DNA of 64,000 nt from Terriglobales bacterium. Lineage in GTDB: Bacteria; Acidobacteriota; Terriglobia; Terriglobales; Acidobacteriaceae. The stretch covers positions 1 through 64,000 of the forward strand of contig DATMPC010000090.1 of NCBI GenBank assembly GCA_035567895.1. The letters run 5' to 3'. Position numbers and translations under genes: made by a program. The notes under the pieces were generated by a model, which made no database searches, had not been told where the DNA came from, and saw only the letters and a list, made by a program, of their open reading frames with translations. Below, piece after piece: positions 6,439 to 16,852 of the stretch; position 1 is the stretch's first letter; every line of letters begins with the position of its first letter.

Positions 6439-7866
6439 CTACATTCCGGTTCCCTGATACGGCGCCACCTGCTCCGCGACCTTCTGCTTGTCTCCTACTA
6501 CGACCATCGTGAGCTTTTGTGCATCGATATATTTCTGCGCGGCCTGTTCCACCTGTTGTGGAGTTACTGCGTAGATCTTCTGCACATATGTGTTCAGGTA
6601 ATCGTCCCCCAGCTTGTGCAAATCGACAAACTCGAGCTGGCCGATGAGTCCCGCTCTGCTCGAATTTCGCAGCACGAACACGCCTGCGAGGTAGTTCTTG
6701 ATTCCCGACAGCTCGGTGTCCCCGGGAGCTTCTTTCTGCAGCCGGTCTATCTCGTACAGGATCTCCTTGATCGAAGCACCCGTGTACTGCGCCGTGACGT
6801 CTGCCACCTCTACCCAGTAAGCATCGCGGTAGCGCGTCGAGAGCTGGCTTGACGGAGAGTAGGTGTAGCCCTTCTGCTCGCGAATGTTGGAAGTAATGCG
6901 CGACCCGAATGAGCCTCCCAAAATGGAATTCATCACCTGCAGCGGAATGTAGTCTTGATTACTCGGATCGATCGTCGGCAATCCGATATAAAGTGTGGAC
7001 TGCACCGCGCCTGGCCGGTCGATGAGCGCGAAATCGTGCTTCGTTACCGGCTTGGGAATGTCAATGAAAGGATCAGCCCCATGCTGCCACGATGAAAACG
7101 CGTCCGTAATCTCCTTCTTCATTGCAGCGCCATCAAATTTACCGGCGACATAAACGTGGGTGCGGGCCGCGCCGAAGTTCTCCTTATAAAACTTCTGAAC
7201 GTCTTCAATTCTGTATCCCTGGATCATCTGCTCGGTCGGGAACAGTCGCCCATATGGATGATTGGGATAGAGCGCTTTCCGAAACTGCTCGAGTCCGAGG
7301 AACTGAGGCTGCGATTTCTGAATGGCTAGACTTCTCAGTTGATCCTTCTTCAGGCGATCGATTTCTGAGGCGGGAAGCAGCGGATGCATAGCCACATCGG
7401 CGAGAAGAGCAACCATCTTGGGACCGTACTCAGAAAGCACGTCACCCGAAACGTGCGTGATGTCGACGCCAGTACTAACGTCCACCGAACCGCCCATCGA
7501 TGCGGCCTCTTGCGCTACCTGCTGCGCCGATCGTGAAGTAGTGCCTTCCTTCATCAAAGTCGTCGTGAGATCGGAAAGCCATACCTGGTTCTCAGCTTCG
7601 TTCAGGTTGCCGGCGCGCACGCTCAAGGAAATCTCTACTTTGGGAATCGCACCGTAGGGAACCAGAGTCACCTGAAGTCCATTAGGCAGAGCAAATCTTT
7701 CGGGTTGCGGAACGTGGAATGGCTTGGGAGCGCTACCCGGCGGCGGGCTCTGCTTCTTCACCGGCGCAGACTGCGCGGGAGTTGCGGTGTCCTGCGCCTG
7801 TGATGGAAGGCTCCACGCGAGAGCCAGGAACATAGTGCAGGTAAGGCCAATCACTCGATTTTTCAT
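6439..7866 (-). CDS. M16 family peptidase-like protein lacking the zinc motif
   Basis: 475 aa when started at ATG 7866, which has GGGAGAG 6 bases upstream; longer in-frame starts lack this. A signal peptide (MKNRVIGLTCTMFLALAWSLPSQAQ) and a Pro-rich linker precede the M16 fold beginning LPNGLQVTLVPYGAIPKVEISLSVRAGN. Where active enzymes have HxxEH this protein has WLSDLTTTLMKEGT, so it cannot bind catalytic zinc. The second-domain region SFGSRITSNIREQKGYTYS matches the R...Y signature of the non-catalytic partner. It starts 25 bases after its active neighbour (7892-9304). In this family such pairs form a periplasmic heterodimer, so a joint peptide-degrading role is inferred. Confidence 0.9.
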   Translation of the reverse strand: MKNRVIGLTCTMFLALAWSLPSQAQDTATPAQSAPVKKQSPPPGSAPKPFHVPQPERFALPNGLQVTLVPYGAIPKVEISLSVRAGNLNEAENQVWLSDLTTTLMKEGTTSRSAQQVAQEAASMGGSVDVSTGVDITHVSGDVLSEYGPKMVALLADVAMHPLLPASEIDRLKKDQLRSLAIQKSQPQFLGLEQFRKALYPNHPYGRLFPTEQMIQGYRIEDVQKFYKENFGAARTHVYVAGKFDGAAMKKEITDAFSSWQHGADPFIDIPKPVTKHDFALIDRPGAVQSTLYIGLPTIDPSNQDYIPLQVMNSILGGSFGSRITSNIREQKGYTYSPSSQLSTRYRDAYWVEVADVTAQYTGASIKEILYEIDRLQKEAPGDTELSGIKNYLAGVFVLRNSSRAGLIGQLEFVDLHKLGDDYLNTYVQKIYAVTPQQVEQAAQKYIDAQKLTMVVVGDKQKVAEQVAPYQGTGM

Positions 7867-7891
7867 AATGTCTCTCCCTTCGCTCTCGATC

Positions 7892-9304
7892 TCAATTCCC
7901 CGACTTGCTGGCCTGGGTGTTTTCGGCAGCTTTCGGTTCAATAGTCAGAATCGTGCGGTTCGTCGACCGCAAATATTCCTGCGCCGTCTTCTGGATGAGT
8001 GCCGGAGTAACTTTCCGGAATTGGGCTTCGATGTCGTTCACTCGCTGCGGATTGTCATCGAATAGCGCGAAGCTCGCGAGCAGGTCGGCACGTCCGAAGC
8101 CGTTGAACTGGCTGACCTCGTCGTAAAAGGCGGAGCGCATTTTCACCAGCGCACGGTCCAGCGTCTTCTGATCGACCGGCTTTGTCCGTATTGGCTCGAT
8201 CACGGAATCGATCGCAGACAGAATGTCGTCGTCCTTCACGTTGCTGTCGTGGTAGAGATCCAGCATCCAGAGCATGGGACCGTTGTAGTTGTACATGTTG
8301 CCCAGCAGGTTGATGCCGCCCTCAATGCCTCCGGTCATTCCGCGCTTCTGCACCAACTCGTGATATAGGAGGCTGTCATCGCCTTCGATCAGGATCTGAT
8401 CGATCAAACCCATTGCGTAATACTCCGGCGTGTTCCGCGCGGGCATGTGATACGCAACTGCAATCGCCGGACGCTTTGCTTGCGGATCGGGCTTTGAGGC
8501 TCTCTTCTCTTTTTCCTGGCGTGGCTCAGTCAGGTCGGGTTCCTTCGGCTGCGGAACCGAGGGGATTTCAGCGAAGTACTTGTCAACGAACTTACGCGCC
8601 TCCGCAGTGTCGAAATCGCCGACGATCGCCAGTGCAGCATTGTTGGGAGCGTAGTAGGTCTTGAAGAACTGCTGCACGTCGGGAAGCGTGGCAGCTTCGA
8701 TGTCCTTCAGGTCGCCATAGAAGTTGTGTGCGTTGTACCAGTTGCTGTTGGCGTATTGCGGCATGTCGAGCCACGGAAATCCGCCATAGGGACGGTTGAG
8801 GACGTTCACCTTCACTTCATTCCCCACTACGCCTTGCTGGTTCTTGAGGTTCTCTTCGGTCACGGTCAGTCCGCGCATGCGATCGGCTTCCGCCCATAAC
8901 ATCGTCTCAAGCTTGTTGGCCGGCACGATCTCGAAGTAGTTGGTGAAGTCGAAGCGCGTGGAGCCGTTCAGAGTTCCACCATTCTGCTGCACGAGCTTGA
9001 TCATCTCCATCTTGCCCAGGTTCTGCGAGCCCTGGAACATCATGTGCTCAAACAGATGAGCGAATCCGGTGCGATCCTGCGGCTCAACTCGGAAGCCGAT
9101 GCGGTAATACACGCCGACCGCGACGGTAGGAGACGAGTGATCGGGCGAAAGCGCCACGCGAAGTCCGTTCGGCAGCTTGTAATAGACCACCGGGACAGTA
9201 AAGCTGTTGGAAACGGCGTCGGGCGCGGGTGGAGCGGCCAGCGCTCCTAATGTCACGATTAGGACAAGCGAAAGCGCGGTGATTGCGCGCAGGGAGATCC
9301 TCAT
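7892..9304 (-). CDS. Zinc-dependent M16 peptidase (active subunit), periplasmic
   Basis: 470 aa with signal peptide MRISLRAITALSLVLIVTLGALA. It carries the inverted zinc motif as HLFEHMMF (HxxEH) at about residues 85-89, and the downstream acidic ligand region NEVKVN about 75 residues later. LPNGLRVALSPDHSSP is the typical start of the first M16 domain, and MPARNTPEYYAMGLIDQIL opens the second. It is the first gene of a two-gene unit with the motif-less M16 gene downstream. The substrate is not readable from sequence. Family members cut small peptides such as leader or signal fragments. Confidence 0.92.
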   Translation of the reverse strand: MRISLRAITALSLVLIVTLGALAAPPAPDAVSNSFTVPVVYYKLPNGLRVALSPDHSSPTVAVGVYYRIGFRVEPQDRTGFAHLFEHMMFQGSQNLGKMEMIKLVQQNGGTLNGSTRFDFTNYFEIVPANKLETMLWAEADRMRGLTVTEENLKNQQGVVGNEVKVNVLNRPYGGFPWLDMPQYANSNWYNAHNFYGDLKDIEAATLPDVQQFFKTYYAPNNAALAIVGDFDTAEARKFVDKYFAEIPSVPQPKEPDLTEPRQEKEKRASKPDPQAKRPAIAVAYHMPARNTPEYYAMGLIDQILIEGDDSLLYHELVQKRGMTGGIEGGINLLGNMYNYNGPMLWMLDLYHDSNVKDDDILSAIDSVIEPIRTKPVDQKTLDRALVKMRSAFYDEVSQFNGFGRADLLASFALFDDNPQRVNDIEAQFRKVTPALIQKTAQEYLRSTNRTILTIEPKAAENTQASKSGN

Positions 9305-9453
9305 AGATGCCTCACTGGAATCGAGTCAGGTTTAATTTTCAGGGCGATAAACAAAGCTAAACGGACACACGGAGAGTTGCAAGATAGACGGGATAGATAG
9401 GTCTTGGTTAGCGACGGTTCGTCCCGCCTGCGCCACAGCCCCAGGAAATGGAA

Positions 9454-9591
9454 CTAAGGCTTCCTTAGCTCTTCGGCCTCGCGCTTTACCTGTATGAACC
9501 CTCGCACCAGGTACAGCACGTAGCCTAAATGGACACCCCACGTGAGGATGAAAGCAGCATGAAGATGTTGAATACTGCGAGCCGTATCCAT
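9454..9591 (-). CDS. ccmD: CcmD-like haem exporter membrane peptide, 45 aa
   Basis: Short gene overlapping the ccmC stop (ATGA at 9589-9593). The product is MDTARSIQHLHAAFILTWGV with continuation HLGYVLYLVRGFIQVKREAEEL: one membrane helix with the W...Y...R layout and charged cytoplasmic tail of CcmD. CcmD helps release holo-CcmE from the CcmABC complex. The position directly after ccmC is the standard one. Small size makes the family call depend on context. Confidence 0.7.
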   Translation of the reverse strand: MDTARSIQHLHAAFILTWGVHLGYVLYLVRGFIQVKREAEELRKP

Positions 9592-10304
9592 CAGTGCACC
9601 TCCATTCTTGCAAGCTCCAGCGAATGCACGGCCTGCGCCTCACGCAGCTGCTGCCGCGCGCGTTCGAGCTTGTAGCGCACCCAGAAGAGGAGTACGCCGT
9701 AGCACATGAACGCAGCGATATTGATCAGGAAAGCTTTGAGCATTGCCGGATCCAGTCCCGAGCCCGATTCGCCAAATACGACCGGCTGTGGATGTTGCGT
9801 GCGCCACCAGCGAATCGACATGTAAACGATGGGCACGTCCACAAAACCGAAGATCGCAAGTGCCGCAGCCAGCGTTGGCGCCTGACCGCTGTCGGAGAGT
9901 CTGCGCAGCATGAGATAGCTTACATAAATCAGCCACAAGACGAACGTGCTCGTGAGCCGCGGATCCCAAGTCCACCAGATTCCCCAAACGGGCTTCGCCC
10001 AGAGCATCCCATCGATCAGCCCAATGGAACAAAAGATGACGCCTAACTCCGCGCCGGCCACGGCAACAGCGTCCGCCGCCGGCGCCGAAGGTGTGTGTCG
10101 GCGGGCGAGGTAGACGACCGACGCGATGAGGTTGACTCCAAACATCGCGAAGGCAACCGCAAACGAAGATGCGTGATAGTAAAAAATTCGCTGGACATTG
10201 CCCATGGTCGCTTCCGTCGGAGCAACATCAAGTGCCTGGTGCAGTGCGTACGAGAGCAGTATCGCCACGAGGATGGCACTGAAGGTAAAGCCTGCGCGGT
10301 TCAT
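9591..10304 (-). CDS. ccmC: CcmC, haem-handling membrane protein of cytochrome c maturation
   Basis: 237 aa with six predicted membrane helices. The tryptophan-rich haem motif WGIWWTWDPRLT is at 107-118. The two periplasmic histidines expected as haem ligands are H44 (FYYHASS) and H171 (TQHPQP). CcmC loads haem onto CcmE. The C-terminal 40 residues form a charged helix (RARQQLREAQAVHSLELARM). It overlaps ccmD and is separated from the rest of the ccm genes by a methyltransferase-like gene and a 175-base inverted repeat. Confidence 0.93.
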   Translation of the reverse strand: MNRAGFTFSAILVAILLSYALHQALDVAPTEATMGNVQRIFYYHASSFAVAFAMFGVNLIASVVYLARRHTPSAPAADAVAVAGAELGVIFCSIGLIDGMLWAKPVWGIWWTWDPRLTSTFVLWLIYVSYLMLRRLSDSGQAPTLAAALAIFGFVDVPIVYMSIRWWRTQHPQPVVFGESGSGLDPAMLKAFLINIAAFMCYGVLLFWVRYKLERARQQLREAQAVHSLELARMEVH

Positions 10305-10375
10305 TTAGGCGAAGTTTACTCCAGCTTTGCTACGCATGGTGACTTTTGCCACAAGCAGACACGAACACCAAACCA

Positions 10376-10550
10376 AAAGCTCACGCAGATGAACGCGGAT
10401 TTAACGGATTCACGCAGATTCTTTCTGGGATAAGAAACAGCAGATTGTGATCCCAGGTTGGGGGAGACCTCTGCGCATCTCCCGTGAAGTGCCAGCCTTT
10501 AACAAGATCTGCGTGAATCCGTTAAATCCGCGTTCATCTGCGTGAGCTTT
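10376..10550. repeat. Inverted repeat with 44-base arms (GCAGAT/GCGGAT type)
   Basis: The left arm (10376-10419, AAAGCTCACGCAGATGAACG...) and right arm (10507-10550) are near-perfect reverse complements, separated by 87 bases. The arms contain two GCAGAT-type submotifs around GCGGATTTAACGGATT. It lies between ccmC and the mddA-like gene. This kind of repeat is widely scattered in bacterial intergenic DNA, in my recollection. No open frame lies inside. Confidence 0.8.
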
Positions 10551-10567
10551 TGCTGTTGGTTTTTGCT

Positions 10568-11332
10568 CTACGACTGTGCGACGGCCTTCGCCTTTGCCTC
10601 CTGCTTCCGTCCCGTAAACGGAATCAGCATTGGAACCCGCTGGCGATACTCGCGATATCGATCTCCAAAGAATGTGATGAGGTCTCGCTCTTCAAAGTAA
10701 ATTCCAACCAGAATGTATCCCGTCGTGGCAATGGAAAACAGCAAGTGCCCTTGGGTCATCACCGGTGTCGACCAGAACGCGAGGATGAAGCCAAGGTAAA
10801 TGGGATGTCGAACAAACCGGTAAAGCGAGGGAGTGGAGAAGTCGGGATTGGGGTATTCGGTGCCGCGGAAGTAGGAATAAACCTGGTTCACTCCGAACAG
10901 ACCGAAGTGGCTGATCAAGCAGGTACCGATCAAAACTAACCCCCATCCCAGAGCAGACAAAGCGTGCAATCCCCCGACCGCGATTGGGTTCGTCGTGTTC
11001 CAGACGATGTCCTTAATCGGCTGCCACTTCCAGTAGAGAAGATCGAGCAACAAGCTGGCGGCGAGCACAAACGTGCTGCGCTCAATCGCTGGCGACACAA
11101 TCTTCGTCAAAGCGCGCTTGAAACCCTGGCGGGCCATCACGCTGTGCTGCACAGCAAACAAGCTCAGCAAAACACAGTTGACGATAAGCGCCTGTATTGG
11201 AGGTCCGGGCATTCCCGAGTCGATCGATTTAGGAACACCGATGTTGGCAACGAATCCGATCGCATAGAGAAACGTGACGAAGAAGATCAGGTATGCGATC
11301 GCGCCGTAGGCGAGTGCCAGAATACGTGACAT
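10568..11332 (-). CDS. mddA: Methanethiol S-methyltransferase-like membrane protein (MddA/NnrU type)
   Basis: 254 aa with about six membrane helices. The N-terminus ([21 protein letters not shown]) matches the MddA pattern I know. The C-terminal part shows the isoprenylcysteine-methyltransferase-type SAM region [21 protein letters not shown]...YFEERDL. MddA makes dimethyl sulfide from methanethiol. The gene has AGGAGGAC just upstream of its ATG. It stands inside the ccm cluster between ccmB and ccmC, where it may simply be a passenger. A general NnrU/PEMT-family methyltransferase is the alternative. Confidence 0.7.
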   Translation of the reverse strand: MSRILALAYGAIAYLIFFVTFLYAIGFVANIGVPKSIDSGMPGPPIQALIVNCVLLSLFAVQHSVMARQGFKRALTKIVSPAIERSTFVLAASLLLDLLYWKWQPIKDIVWNTTNPIAVGGLHALSALGWGLVLIGTCLISHFGLFGVNQVYSYFRGTEYPNPDFSTPSLYRFVRHPIYLGFILAFWSTPVMTQGHLLFSIATTGYILVGIYFEERDLITFFGDRYREYRQRVPMLIPFTGRKQEAKAKAVAQS

Positions 11333-11581
11333 AAAGTCCTCCTGCGGGCCGGGATGTTATCAAAACGTAACCTGATGTCAATCGATGTCTTGAGGAAGGG
11401 GCGAGCAGGAGACCTGGCCAGCTCCGTCTTTCACCATGCTTCCAGGAAGCACGATCAGTGAGCAATCGAAGATGTTGTGTCGCAAACCAGGTTGATCTAG
11501 GCCTAACTCCTTTAGATCAATAACTTAGCCCAAGGAGGGGGCCGGGATCTCGAGCTCGTATGGAAGGATGGAACCGGCTCG

Positions 11582-12256
11582 CTACTCGGCGTCCAGTACG
11601 GACTCGAATAGCAGTAGCGACACGGTAGTGAACACAATGTCATAGACCGCCAGCAGCTTGATCCAATCCGTTGGCTGCCTCTCGCCGGTGAGGATATTGG
11701 TAGTCGCAAGCACCATCCCCAGCAGGGCGGGAAGAGAGATGGGGAACAGGATCAGTGGCAGCATGAGTTCGCGGTTACGTGTGCGGATCGATAGTGCGGA
11801 AAAGAAGGTTCCGTTCACCACGAGCGCCCATGTTCCGAGGGCAGCAACCAGAACGAGCTGCGGCCAAGAGCCGAGCACACGCAGGTTGTAGAACACGACG
11901 AACACCGGAGTGATGAGCAGCTCGACTAGGGCCACGAAGATGAAATTTGCGATCACTTTTCCCAAAAAGAGACCATTGGGAGGCGCAGGCGCAAGGCGCA
12001 GCGCGTCGAGGACTCCGTTGTGCAGCTCGCGCGCCCAGCTCTGGTTGAGGGCGACGACGGTGGCAAACAGCAACGCAACCCAGGCGATGCCTCCGGAAAT
12101 CTGTCGAGACTCCTCTGCCAGTGGATCGAAGGCAAAAGCGAACACCACCACGACAAGCAGCGCGAAGAAGAGCATGGAGTTGGCCGCATCCTTCGAGCGC
12201 CACTCGAGACGCATGTCTTTTCGCAGATGCAGCGTGACAGTTCGCGCGAGGCTCAT
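11582..12256 (-). CDS. ccmB: CcmB, membrane subunit of the CcmAB haem-related exporter
   Basis: 224 aa with about six membrane helices. Recognisable regions are LRKDMRLEWRSKDAANSMLFF at the start, GGIAWVALLFATVVALNQSWARE, and GLFLGKVIANFIFVALVELL, all typical of CcmB. Its ATG overlaps the ccmA stop (ATGA at 12253-12256). CcmAB uses ATP to release haem-bound CcmE from CcmC. No gene follows for 249 bases. Confidence 0.92.
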   Translation of the reverse strand: MSLARTVTLHLRKDMRLEWRSKDAANSMLFFALLVVVVFAFAFDPLAEESRQISGGIAWVALLFATVVALNQSWARELHNGVLDALRLAPAPPNGLFLGKVIANFIFVALVELLITPVFVVFYNLRVLGSWPQLVLVAALGTWALVVNGTFFSALSIRTRNRELMLPLILFPISLPALLGMVLATTNILTGERQPTDWIKLLAVYDIVFTTVSLLLFESVLDAE

Positions 12257-13008
12257 TGCTCGCCTCCGCTGCCGGCATTCAAGGGCGTACGGTTGTGACT
12301 AATTTCACGCTTAACGATCGCACCGGCATGCAGGGTGATCCACTCATCCGCGACGCGGGCGAGGGCCTCCAATTGATGGGTGACGACAATCAGCGTAGCG
12401 CCACAATCACGCAACCGTCCGAGAAGCACAGACATCGTCGCGATCGATTTGACGTCGACGTTCGAAAAAGGCTCATCGAGCAGAAGGAGGTCCGGCGAGG
12501 AAAGCATCGCGCGCGCCAAAGCCAGGCGCTGCTTCATCCCCTGCGAATACTGACCGACGCGTCGCTTTGCATCTACCTGTGCGAGTCCGACTTGTTCGAG
12601 CAGTTCGCCGGCGCTCGCCGTCTTCTCTGGCGGATAGAGTCCGCGAAAGTATTCAAGGTTCTCGCGCGCCGTAAGTTCGTCGTAGAGGAGCGTCGCGTGC
12701 GCCATGTATCCGAGGCGGGCGCTCACGGCCCGCGCGTTATCGCTGCCGAGAATGCGAACGCTACCCCGCGTAGGACGGGAGAGCCCGGCGATGATTCGAA
12801 GCAGCGTCGTCTTGCCAGCGCCGTTCTCCCCAAGCAAGCCATATACGCGTCCGGCGAGCAGCGTAACGCTGAGATCGTGGAGGGCGGCGAAGCGTCCGAA
12901 AAGCTTGCTTACACCTTGGAGGACAACCGCAGGCTCAGAGTGAGCAGAGTCAAAATGGGCTGTTTCGGAATGGGAAGACGAGGCGGAATGGCTATCGGAA
13001 TCGGTCAA
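12253..13008 (-). CDS. ccmA: CcmA, ATPase subunit of the cytochrome c maturation exporter
   Basis: 251 aa ABC ATPase. Walker A GENGAGKT is at 60-67, the signature is YSQGMKQRLALARAM, Walker B is LLLLDEPFSNVD, and the switch histidine is in VVTHQ. The first 25 residues are an unusual Ser/His/Asp-rich extension (SDSHSASSSHSETAHFDSAH) that standard CcmA lacks; no better internal start is evident. It sits 3 bases after ccmE and overlaps ccmB, so the three are one operon. Confidence 0.9.
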   Translation of the reverse strand: MTDSDSHSASSSHSETAHFDSAHSEPAVVLQGVSKLFGRFAALHDLSVTLLAGRVYGLLGENGAGKTTLLRIIAGLSRPTRGSVRILGSDNARAVSARLGYMAHATLLYDELTARENLEYFRGLYPPEKTASAGELLEQVGLAQVDAKRRVGQYSQGMKQRLALARAMLSSPDLLLLDEPFSNVDVKSIATMSVLLGRLRDCGATLIVVTHQLEALARVADEWITLHAGAIVKREISHNRTPLNAGSGGEQ

Positions 13009-13011
13009 TCG

Positions 13012-13473
13012 TCAGTTGGCATTTTGACTTGCTGCTGCCGGCTTGGTAGTTGGCGCTTCCGTGGTCGCGGTCTGGTTCGCCGCCGGGGCGTACTTGGAGG
13101 CGCATTTGGCCTGAATCTGCTTGGCGTGGAACACACCATCGGAGCCGTAGTTGCCTTCGACGAGAGCCTGAGCGTTATCCTTAAATGTGTCCGGAGGTGG
13201 CTCGGTGCCGCGATATGCAACCTGGAGCTTCAAACCTTGTTCATCGATCTGAAAATCGGCGCCTGCACCCTGGCGGCGGATGCTCCCCGGAACCACCTGA
13301 CCTGCGACGCGCAGCCGTTTGGTCTGCGCCTGATCCCCCATACCTTGCAGCTCTTTGATGGTGACGTAGTAGCTTTTGCTCTCCTGAATACCGGTAAATG
13401 CGAGATACGACATCGCGCCAACGATCACGAGGATAGCGATACCAAAACGAAGATATCTACCGGTAGAAGGCAC
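13012..13473 (-). CDS. ccmE: CcmE haem chaperone, CXXXY variant
   Basis: 153 aa. One N-terminal membrane anchor (GIAILVIVGAMSYLAFTG) is followed by the OB-fold core with RVAGQVVPGSI, DFQIDEQG and the TFKDNAQALVEGNY stretch. The covalent haem site, HXXXY in standard CcmE, reads CASKY (C124, Y128). Such CXXXY CcmE proteins are known from archaea and some bacteria and belong to a variant System I. The C-terminal 25 residues are Ala/Thr/Pro-rich and disordered. It is the first gene of ccmEAB. Confidence 0.9.
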   Translation of the reverse strand: MPSTGRYLRFGIAILVIVGAMSYLAFTGIQESKSYYVTIKELQGMGDQAQTKRLRVAGQVVPGSIRRQGAGADFQIDEQGLKLQVAYRGTEPPPDTFKDNAQALVEGNYGSDGVFHAKQIQAKCASKYAPAANQTATTEAPTTKPAAASQNAN

Positions 13474-13510
13474 GATTTAAGAGTAGTCCGTGAGCATGGA
13501 GTTTTCAAGG

Positions 13511-13622
13511 AGGAAAGGCGAACACGAAGGGCACGAAGGTCAAAACAAGAGGTCACGAAGACCAATCTTCCTCTTCGTGACCTCCGCCGTTTGCCTTTGT
13601 GACCTTCGTGTTCGCCTTTCCT
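13511..13622. repeat. Nested inverted repeat upstream of thiC (CGAACACGAAGG type)
   Basis: The outer arms are AGGAAAGGCGAACACGAAGG (13511-13530) and its exact reverse complement (13603-13622). Inside is a second pair, GGTCACGAAG / CTTCGTGACC. The whole can fold into one long cruciform. It separates divergent ccmE and thiC and ends 6 bases before the thiC -10 box. Confidence 0.85.
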
Positions 13623-13628
13623 AGTGCG

Positions 13629-15142
<1,514 letters not shown>

Positions 15143-15163
15143 GATATTTCAGCAGTAGCGGAG

Positions 15164-15184
15164 CGCCGGGCGCCTCGCCCGGCG
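15164..15184. repeat. Strong GC hairpin between convergent genes
   Basis: CGCCGGGCG / CGCCCGGCG with a 3-base loop, 22 bases after the thiC stop and 14 bases before the end of the opposing gene. There is no T-tract, so it is not a classic terminator. Similar GCGCCGGGCG-type units occur near 49405-49425 and 49483, so it may be a REP-like repeat. Confidence 0.6.
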
Positions 15185-15197
15185 TCAGCAGAGGGTC

Positions 15198-16751
15198 CTA
15201 ATCCATGTCGGAATACTTCTTCACTCCGGCAACGGTGGACTGTTTCGATGGTGATGGTTTTTGTTTGTAGTAGTGCGTGACTACATCCGGTTCCTCGTGA
15301 GTGTCCGCCCGTGTCGCTCGACGAGGCGCTGGCGCAACCGCGCGTTTTGCGGGAGGCGCAGTCCGCCGGGACTGTGCAGCAGGTGGGACGGCTGTCGGGG
15401 AGGTAGGGTGAGTGGTTACGGTCACGCCGCTGGGCTGAATCGTATGCCTTTGTGGCGGCAGTACTTCCGAAGCTGGTCGTCGGGCAAAGGTAATGCCTGC
15501 AACGATTAACATCGCCATCACGACTCCACCGAGCACTGCAACCCGCTTAGGCGTAAACTCTGCGGCCCAGTCGATGCGCTTCCAAAATGGAACTTGAGGG
15601 CGGCGCCGTACCAGAGTGGGTCGGGGCTTCACGGAAGATGTGGCCTGGCCTGCTGGCTGAGATATTGGCGCACGCCGTTCTGTCGGCGAAGGTGCAACTT
15701 GTCCCGTCCACGATACCTCCCGTTGCAGTGCAGGGAATTGTAACGCTTCCCATTTGGGGACAGAAGGAGACTCGGTAGCAATTGCAGGCGTACTTGCAGG
15801 CTCGTTGGCGGGCTGGGAAGCTTGGACTGGCTGCCTTGGCGCGGCGACTGACGACTGCACTCGTCTGGTCTTTGGAGCAGGAGCGAGCGACCGCTCGGCC
15901 TTGCGTACAAGTTCCTCTTCTTTAGCGCTTAGCCATTCGACGGCTTGGGAGATTGCGGCGGAGACTTTTGATCCCGCTTCGCGCAATACTGCGATGGCCT
16001 CGTCGATCTCGTCTTTGCGCCGAGGAGGAGCAGTCCGCTGGGCCTGTGGCTGTGCCTGCTTCGTCGAGCGTGTGGCTACAACTTCAGGTTCAGCCGGCTG
16101 CGACGGTGCTTGGGCTTCGGCAAAAGGTCCATGGTGAGGTTGCTCGAAATCCCGCGTGGGAACCTCGAATTCCTCGTGCGGTTTCGGAGGCGCCTCTACG
16201 AGCTCTGCTTCCGCAACGTGCAGCGGCGTTGGTTCCAAGCTTGGCGGCTCGAAGTGTATTGGGGAAACTTCGGTTTCTTCGGACTCTTGTAACGGGAGTT
16301 GCGGACTTGAATCAATGGGCCCTTGCAGCGCTATGTGCTCTGAAGCTGTTGGCTCCGTGTCAGGAAGAGCGATGGGTTGTGGTTCCGCCCATTCGTGTGC
16401 AGATTCCCTCACCGGTTCCGCTTCTGGGGCGAAGGCAAATCCTGGTTCTTCATGGGCATGGCTGGTGTCGCGGCCGAAGTTGGCGCCCTCATGAACCAGA
16501 CTGGCTTCTGCACGCTGAGGTTCCGGAGCTGTCGCAGCGATGTATTCCGGTTCGGGCTGCCGGCGAATGCCGAGCAGCTCCCCGATGCGCCGGAACAGCG
16601 GCATGAGCACAAACTCGCGTTCGGGAACGTAGTTCGGTTCTGGTTCGGTTGGCGGCGCGCTGGAGTCGTCATATACGAACCCCATCGGCTGCCTGGAGTC
16701 CGCGTCTTTCGGCGTGTATGAGTTATCGTCTGGATTAGTGGACGCCGTCAT
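15198..16751 (-). CDS. Pro/Glu-rich cytoplasmic-tail protein with a single membrane helix, 517 aa
   Basis: I do not recognise this family. Residues 1-380 are low-complexity, acidic and Pro-rich (repeated PEPE, EPTA, EPEV) and probably disordered, with one short helical block (DEIDEAIAVLREAGSKVSAAISQAVEWLSAKEEELVRKAERSL, about 245-290). WKRIDWAAEFTPKRV leads into one membrane helix (AVLGGVVMAMLIVAGITFA), followed by a Pro/Ala-rich periplasmic tail of about 100 residues. The layout resembles bacterial inner-membrane SPOR/TonB-like spanning proteins, but no domain is readable in the tail. It is convergent with thiC. Confidence 0.8.
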   Translation of the reverse strand: MTASTNPDDNSYTPKDADSRQPMGFVYDDSSAPPTEPEPNYVPEREFVLMPLFRRIGELLGIRRQPEPEYIAATAPEPQRAEASLVHEGANFGRDTSHAHEEPGFAFAPEAEPVRESAHEWAEPQPIALPDTEPTASEHIALQGPIDSSPQLPLQESEETEVSPIHFEPPSLEPTPLHVAEAELVEAPPKPHEEFEVPTRDFEQPHHGPFAEAQAPSQPAEPEVVATRSTKQAQPQAQRTAPPRRKDEIDEAIAVLREAGSKVSAAISQAVEWLSAKEEELVRKAERSLAPAPKTRRVQSSVAAPRQPVQASQPANEPASTPAIATESPSVPKWEALQFPALQREVSWTGQVAPSPTERRAPISQPAGQATSSVKPRPTLVRRRPQVPFWKRIDWAAEFTPKRVAVLGGVVMAMLIVAGITFARRPASEVLPPQRHTIQPSGVTVTTHPTSPTAVPPAAQSRRTAPPAKRAVAPAPRRATRADTHEEPDVVTHYYKQKPSPSKQSTVAGVKKYSDMD

Positions 16752-16852
16752 AAATCATGGCCTTTCATGAGAAAACGAGGAAAGAAGCTCCTCCTCAGAC
16801 TTCGACGGAGCGGCGCATCTCCTTAGATGCGGCTCGCTGCTTAACGGTCGTC

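Noticed and set aside
12256-13602. A 448-codon plus-strand frame
   Set aside because: It is antisense to the well-supported ccmA and ccmE genes and its product is Arg/Gly-rich shadow sequence.
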